Positions 61,101 to 64,000 of a stretch of 64,000 nt of DNA are shown here, piece after piece. The stretch is from positions 62,001 through 126,000 of the forward strand of contig JADKIY010000002.1 in NCBI GenBank assembly GCA_016722575.1, in the 5' to 3' direction. The notes under the pieces are model-generated. The model had not been told where the DNA came from, made no database searches, and was given only the letters and a program-made list of their open reading frames with translations. This DNA is from Elusimicrobiota bacterium (GTDB lineage: Bacteria; Elusimicrobiota; Elusimicrobia; FEN-1173). How positions within the stretch are numbered: position 1 is the first letter of the stretch; the number at the start of each line of letters is the position of its first letter. A program made the position numbers and the translations under genes.

Positions 61101-64000
61101 ATCGAGGCCAATTGGGATTCCACATACCGTTTCAGTTCTTCTTGAATTTTGGGATGGCCGAGATCCAACCCTTCCTGCCCCAGCCGGGTTTCCCCCGTTC
61201 GGCTAAACGCGTTGATGATGCGTGGAACGATCAGCCGGTCGACGGGACGGTACTCCATGTTCGTGTAAGAGGAGATTTCCTCCCCCACCAACAACGCCAG
61301 CATGTCCGGGGTCAAATCGTATTTCCGCAAAAATTCCTCGAGCGTCTTGTTCGCGCGGAAAACCCGGCGGCCGACGAAGGAGATGTCGACGCCCATCTCC
61401 GACAAGAACCGCTCGCCGCTTTCGAGGAAACGGGAACGATCTTTGGCGTCGACAATGCCTTTGGCCCATAGACGAAAGGTTCGTCCCGCGCTCCGAATGT
61501 CGTTGCGCTCCCCGGCGCCGACGATCGGCGCCCGCGAGGTTCCAAGACGCACCAAGGCGCCATTGGGCATCGGCTTGTTTAGGCCCATTTTTGACGAATC
61601 GTTCCCGTCCCGGAAGGTCCGTCCATCCCAGGGACAATCCACCACGTCGCGGTATTCCTCGAAATTGAATTCGAAGGCGGCCAGGGCCGAACTCGCCAGA
61701 AAGTCCATCGATGTCGCGCCCACCGGAAGCAAAACCGTGTCGGCCGCGGCGTCGGTGTTTTTGATTTGTTCCCGCGACATCATCGTCACAATCGTGTATT
61801 TCGAGGCCTTGGCAAAAAGCGCGCTATAATCCGCCTCCGCGTCCCCTTCAAAAAGGCGCCGATGGGGCGTCATCTTGATGGGCGCGAAACCGATTTTCTC
61901 GCCCAACCACGCCATGAGTTGATTGGCTTTCCGCACGTAGTGGGCTTGCCCCCCCACGCGCGCGACCCGGTCCCCGGCCTCTTGCCTTTGGTGAATGGCC
62001 ATGGTCTGAAATTGGACCTCGCAAGGAATTCCGTTTAAATCGAGATTGTAATGGATGTAGCCTTGTTCTTTTTCGTCCGGGAAGGTGAAACTCACGGGGC
62101 CGACGGAACGCAATTGTTCCTCCAAACGATCCTTCAATTGATAAACCATCGTCCGCCACTCCTGCCAGGTGGCCAAGGATTGTCCGGCGCCGCGGAGATC
62201 AAACACAATGGAAAGAGTTTCGATGTCTTTCACTTCGCCGGCGGTGTCGTAATTGGGATTGACGATCACCTTATTCACCACCGAGGAAACGGTTTTGGTC
62301 CGGGCTTGGGTCATCCAACGGGTGGCGTTGGCGGGGCGAAGCGACTCTCCCGCTTGGGACAGCGCGCGATGGGTCTCAACCAACCGCTCGGCGCTCCCCA
62401 CGCGGGCGAGAAGTTCCGCGCGGGCTCGTTCGTATTGCGCGGGGTTTTCAAGGAAAACGACCAAGTCCGTCATGATCGCGGCGATGTCCATCCCCGCCAG
62501 ATCCAAGGCGGGGTCCTTCGGCAAACTGGCCGCCAGCGGCGCAAACAGCCGCACGTCCCATTTAATTTCGTCCCGTAAAGCGTCGTCGATGTCGCCGGGC
62601 CGTTGGAGCGTCGCCATCAAAGGCCGGGCCGCCCGGGACAGCGACACGGCGCGATCGAGCAACACGAGACGCATCAAAGCCAAATCGGGCTGTCTCTCTT
62701 CTTTCGCGGCGCGACGCCCGTTCGGCGTCGACCTCTCGCACAAACCAATCAGCATGTAGTAGTAGTTCGTCATTTGACTGGCGGTGTTCTTGATGGGTTC
62801 ACGGAACGGATATCGCGAAAGGCGATGAACGCGGGCCAGCGCTTCCGCTTCCGAAAAACCTTCCCGGGACACGTAGTCGGCCAACCGGTTGGCAAAGGTT
62901 TGCTCCAGCAGGGGCAATCGATCCATCAAACCCAGCGGCGTGGGCGTATCCAGCGATTCCGGAGGAGCGCGCGTCAGCTGGTAGCGCGCGGGCGAAAGAA
63001 GGTTCCAAAGGGCGTGGATCAGGATGGCGGCAAGGATTCCGGCCATCGGGGCCGCGACAACAAAATAAACGATGGACGCGTCGAAACCGAAATACGATTT
63101 AATCAAGACCCCGAAGGATCCGGCCAACACCGCGGCCGTGTTCAGAAGAACGGTTCCCCGCCGACGCAAGACGATCTGGCGCTCGGATTGACCGGCCCCG
63201 TGATCGTCCACGAATTTTTTTTGCCCCGACGAAAGGGACCCGATAAATCCCGCCTGAAGACCCACCAGCGCGACTTCCAATGCCCCGAAATTCAAATGCG
63301 AAGAAGCCAACCCCAAAGCCGCACCCAACAAGGCCATCGGAAGGCGACTTTCCAGAAAGGCGTTGCCGGCCCCCGGGCGCGACAACCGCAAACCCATTTC
63401 TTCGATTACGGCCGTCCCCAACACGGGGTGCCGGCCAAGGAATCGCTTTAAACGCGCGGCGACACCGTTTCCCGGCGTCGCCGCGGTCGAGGACCACTGG
63501 ATCAGCTCCCACCGCGTCGATTCCCGCAAAAGACCGTGGCCGGGCCCCCGCGTGCGAACCGCGGTCTCCAATTCCCGAAGAAGAGAGCCGATCGCCGCGG
63601 CGGAAAGAACCGCCTCCTCCGGGACCGCCACCGTTTCCAGGTGTTCGGCCAGCAATTGGCGAACCGCCATCGACCGTCCGTTCAAGAAATCGCCGCGACG
63701 CACCCGATCGACCAAGTCCTTCTTCGAGGCGAAGGCGCCGGTCCGTTCCATTTCGTCCTGTAGAATACCCAGCGCCGAAAGAAGTTGGGCCAACCGCGAA
63801 AGGACGACGGGATCCTCCTCGCGGGATTTGGCCGTGGCGCCGGGGGTCGGAACAATCGGGCTCACCGGCGGAACCGGGGGGATCCCCCGGCCGCCCAGAA
63901 GTCGCCGAATGACCCCGAAAGGGAAGATGGCCGCCAAGAAGCTTTGTCCCCGACCAAAGAATGAATCCCCCCCGGAATAGAGACGTACGTTTTTGGTTTC
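55112..64000 (-). CDS. Giant multidomain protein: membrane segments, RelA/SpoT-like, TGS, two ACT, methyltransferase, PP2C phosphatase (5' end outside window)
   Basis: At least 2,962 codons; the frame is open to the right edge, so the true start lies outside, and TTG 63937 is only the first likely start codon inside. In order: membrane segments (about 63330-63000); a RelA/SpoT synthetase-like region (62320-61950) with DIETLSIVFDLRG, EQGYIHYNLDL and CEVQFQTMAIHQRQEAG; a TGS-like part (61800-61640, TVLLPVGATSMDF); two ACT-like domains (60980-60750, 60700-60480); more membrane helices; a SAM methyltransferase (58690-58200, VVLDWGAGQGQAL); a PP2C phosphatase (58140-57230, NDDAVLI, VAVLDGYGRKSSG, VVILSDGVH, SGDDTTAAVL); two hydrophobic segments and a ~550-residue C-terminal part (LLLDEGVHGNYEDVV). 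The RelA-like site is degenerate (GYQSLH is GYIHYN). Function unknown; a membrane signalling protein is likely. Confidence 0.8.
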   Translation of the reverse strand, partial: ETKNVRLYSGGDSFFGRGQSFLAAIFPFGVIRRLLGGRGIPPVPPVSPIVPTPGATAKSREEDPVVLSRLAQLLSALGILQDEMERTGAFASKKDLVDRVRRGDFLNGRSMAVRQLLAEHLETVAVPEEAVLSAAAIGSLLRELETAVRTRGPGHGLLRESTRWELIQWSSTAATPGNGVAARLKRFLGRHPVLGTAVIEEMGLRLSRPGAGNAFLESRLPMALLGAALGLASSHLNFGALEVALVGLQAGFIGSLSSGQKKFVDDHGAGQSERQIVLRRRGTVLLNTAAVLAGSFGVLIKSYFGFDASIVYFVVAAPMAGILAAILIHALWNLLSPARYQLTRAPPESLDTPTPLGLMDRLPLLEQTFANRLADYVSREGFSEAEALARVHRLSRYPFREPIKNTASQMTNYYYMLIGLCERSTPNGRRAAKEERQPDLALMRLVLLDRAVSLSRAARPLMATLQRPGDIDDALRDEIKWDVRLFAPLAASLPKDPALDLAGMDIAAIMTDLVVFLENPAQYERARAELLARVGSAERLVETHRALSQAGESLRPANATRWMTQARTKTVSSVVNKVIVNPNYDTAGEVKDIETLSIVFDLRGAGQSLATWQEWRTMVYQLKDRLEEQLRSVGPVSFTFPDEKEQGYIHYNLDLNGIPCEVQFQTMAIHQRQEAGDRVARVGGQAHYVRKANQLMAWLGEKIGFAPIKMTPHRRLFEGDAEADYSALFAKASKYTIVTMMSREQIKNTDAAADTVLLPVGATSMDFLASSALAAFEFNFEEYRDVVDCPWDGRTFRDGNDSSKMGLNKPMPNGALVRLGTSRAPIVGAGERNDIRSAGRTFRLWAKGIVDAKDRSRFLESGERFLSEMGVDISFVGRRVFRANKTLEEFLRKYDLTPDMLALLVGEEISSYTNMEYRPVDRLIVPRIINAFSRTGETRLGQEGLDLGHPKIQEELKRYVESQLASIPRFKSLLTRVVPSSGRSSELMALAAGVGLGWINPQVVAASMERIAVLIPKEGVYTIPASDRRGLLNEIVRVLVDLELEATSIETKTLDDGSSEVTVKIARASSLDREVGLEFQRRIQNFPRARSYPNEYLLGREVNYTVLLKSGVSLVEALYRVTGVLGSEANRANIRTMDVHVEGGNRVIDLDVQLPDDIEIDRLRDEMNAATKNLRLDDASQEMKERGPYGSRGASWFPGLYKSYAAWFIETPLLFGALSYFRDPLVAFFESLPDPGFVGLLYPIAFLMGHVFNPAAYREPSVYRLAFLKSLLGFAFFHFEPTGLVWVGAAISLAGLSAFHWNENRRDAGPVFQTARAFADVVRRRARESGFNPLSVAWAWWRASRASPKAADDVEAALGADAVPSVFFDTTDGRATPSRRLGALATLTETMVRPARRAFGSWARRFMMVGFGVFLSTLGGAEKNELRNPAAPPSVSAPKPSHPFLPLFAMVGALGGGLSRREYEAIRKDVVDSLTKGTWSLEELDQFARRALDLYRDDPVQLNWLASGVRRAIPKIPTVGFEAETRPTAQRLLERAEAAYVVSVARRLVESALKSFDGAPEAWLAEVEKQTTELEKLHHRWDDWSGPDFKAIAAVRLLPRHLLQLFADGGGGKKILLNREADVRESLESTRDHLARVYDGLVATPLSEELPKDMDHVNDFALAERGSRGGGGNLWTIAFALAAVGLAQLVAGAALGDPTSWASAVEGGLLSAGMFGALSPDGTVSPLKDQRPGWSRRPLGGGAELLTPLRGSATAIPPQGLIEAVGDQFLVRNQFQYEKVSSSISEINDTLQINLINAVVERARRDPSRPFVVLDWGAGQGQALREMDAALKKDHAEVRNVVLVGLSNVYFEEWETLPEGVTMVFAPARTLGDVVPPESLGLVFSHWSLRNVPGERWRAYLMDLLPLLAPGGVVFSDIAPSPAALQEIGKYYFVTTNPSRPDLPLLTKPVAWHAQEVGHASLVSPEHPDHNDDAVLIPERDRAAGAAPGEIPGVAVLDGYGRKSSGREASSLVADTFREWMRQLPAIPSIEQIWIDVNRTITDALGRIQRELGHLLRRSRDEGAEFYPGTTQALVIPTLMPDGRHYRVIAVAVGNTHIFVYNPREKRLYMVTDGERPHSGQGKRVGERLAEVDRMHRQGVATSRGARDEGVLLNAIQPGHNPNKAGLAKMFVGVDYHPIDDVPAGSRVVILSDGVHAALSQADLLNLLDRHAGKTSDEMATVLVEEAQSAVKGNPKLSGDDTTAAVLDLKDPDGVGFHRSSSLISLAAIGLAGVLASLGLFYAPDASAAWATLAVNAAQPLANALGPLSAATLGVLPALVVAVRDRWTNGKNKPAGDGIARAAIEAWGLVRDGRTPRLERFPLAPDPVRQAWVGSLNAVRRLLAAADLSVTPSEPLLGETRRLGRDLALLGFEELRDLRLFTIEGFVPAPLRARVEEKDFALSLLDQRTGAPLVGLHAAGLADWREEESRPNRLQFGNNALLTTVLREAATLSKTDGEETKDLGLDVDGLRALYGRGLGPAAIAELQAHRYRAVTASRQGQRLQKRSPGEGVAAAVDDLLPPGALGWTRLVTLESARDLTDREGRDRKNRLNALILGLSRQWESSNRFGPRVERSDLSALTGPATERWSNDVFVARLESEIVRNLGLGELEYLNAGLAREVLQRLRAANEGRPFVEESPGAFWARTFGAAGLLIKLGGALYPPSASEGANGRASLAARQDLSVRLLIDAAARSLESQRPPTLQGLSLLEALNVLAQSYNRAARGAAVLAPAVDEVDRALRQGKDVLVQVSRGMADGGALSASEKTQLDVLRELDRRLSGGVENEWKGAVVLLLDEGVHGNYEDVVRRLSDRVRDGLGQKGGLSLGLAAWGRGKTIEAVPGVTHVRQGSKTIIQGAEVLRLGRGLHLVVGTIFALREDGVEWNLKGVEELAAFIVSLAGGLVKNMTAAVGEDISRIRYLEIQA

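Overview
The window is a high-GC bacterial chromosome segment with dense, short-spaced operons. No rRNA is present, so the taxon is an inference. The futalosine menaquinone genes, the very large multidomain membrane proteins and a type IV pilin ending in a CTHTD-type motif would fit Elusimicrobiota or a neighbouring candidate phylum. Single-base gaps at homopolymers recur in genes that otherwise look intact, as in a long-read assembly.

1-4.8 kb: a putative SOS cassette. The start of an SRAP/YedK-like gene reads off the left edge. Divergent from it, behind a perfect 16-bp palindrome that resembles a LexA box, lie a RecA-fold protein without a Walker A motif, a 93-aa protein, a family B DNA polymerase whose proofreading motifs are degenerate, and an FKBP isomerase.

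4.8-25.7 kb: an integrated element of about 20.9 kb in the 3' end of tRNA-Asp. The 12-bp tRNA 3' end is repeated at 4820 and 25678, and the tRNA's own intrinsic terminator is stranded at the far end (4773-4810). From left to right it holds an ~860-bp terminal repeat (A), a decayed IS3-type element, a lower-GC cargo operon (a large secreted toxin-like protein with a putative immunity gene, TPR, ankyrin and hypothetical proteins), an eight-gene defence operon (RHH regulator, hsdM, winged-helix protein, hsdS, Abi-C protein, Mrr-like nuclease, hsdR, membrane coiled-coil protein), an inverted second copy of the element's joined ends (an attP-like junction), and a large serine recombinase next to the tRNA.

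25.7-35.4 kb: a pilin gene; tRNA-Val preceded by a 105-bp tandem array that repeats its own 5' end; ygfZ and a metallo-beta-lactamase-fold hydrolase; a cell-envelope operon (histidine kinase, response regulator, HPt/receiver protein, HEAT protein, family 2 glycosyltransferase, YaiO outer-membrane protein); and a HAD hydrolase.

35.4-45.8 kb: the menaquinone operon ubiA-ubiX-ubiD-mqnE-mqnA-mqnC plus a 2Fe-2S ferredoxin; tRNA-Gln with a second, unrelated tandem array that again repeats the tRNA 5' end; tpx with an upstream palindrome; gltX and hisG.

45.8-64 kb: two giant genes with a quinone oxidoreductase-type gene between them. The first (about 2,560 aa) joins a ChaN-like domain, membrane segments and an internal GlmS-like amidotransferase plus SIS unit, and has a leader RNA with two terminators and a possible antiterminator. 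The second (at least 2,960 aa, open at the right edge) joins membrane segments, a RelA/SpoT-like region with TGS and ACT domains, a methyltransferase and a PP2C phosphatase.
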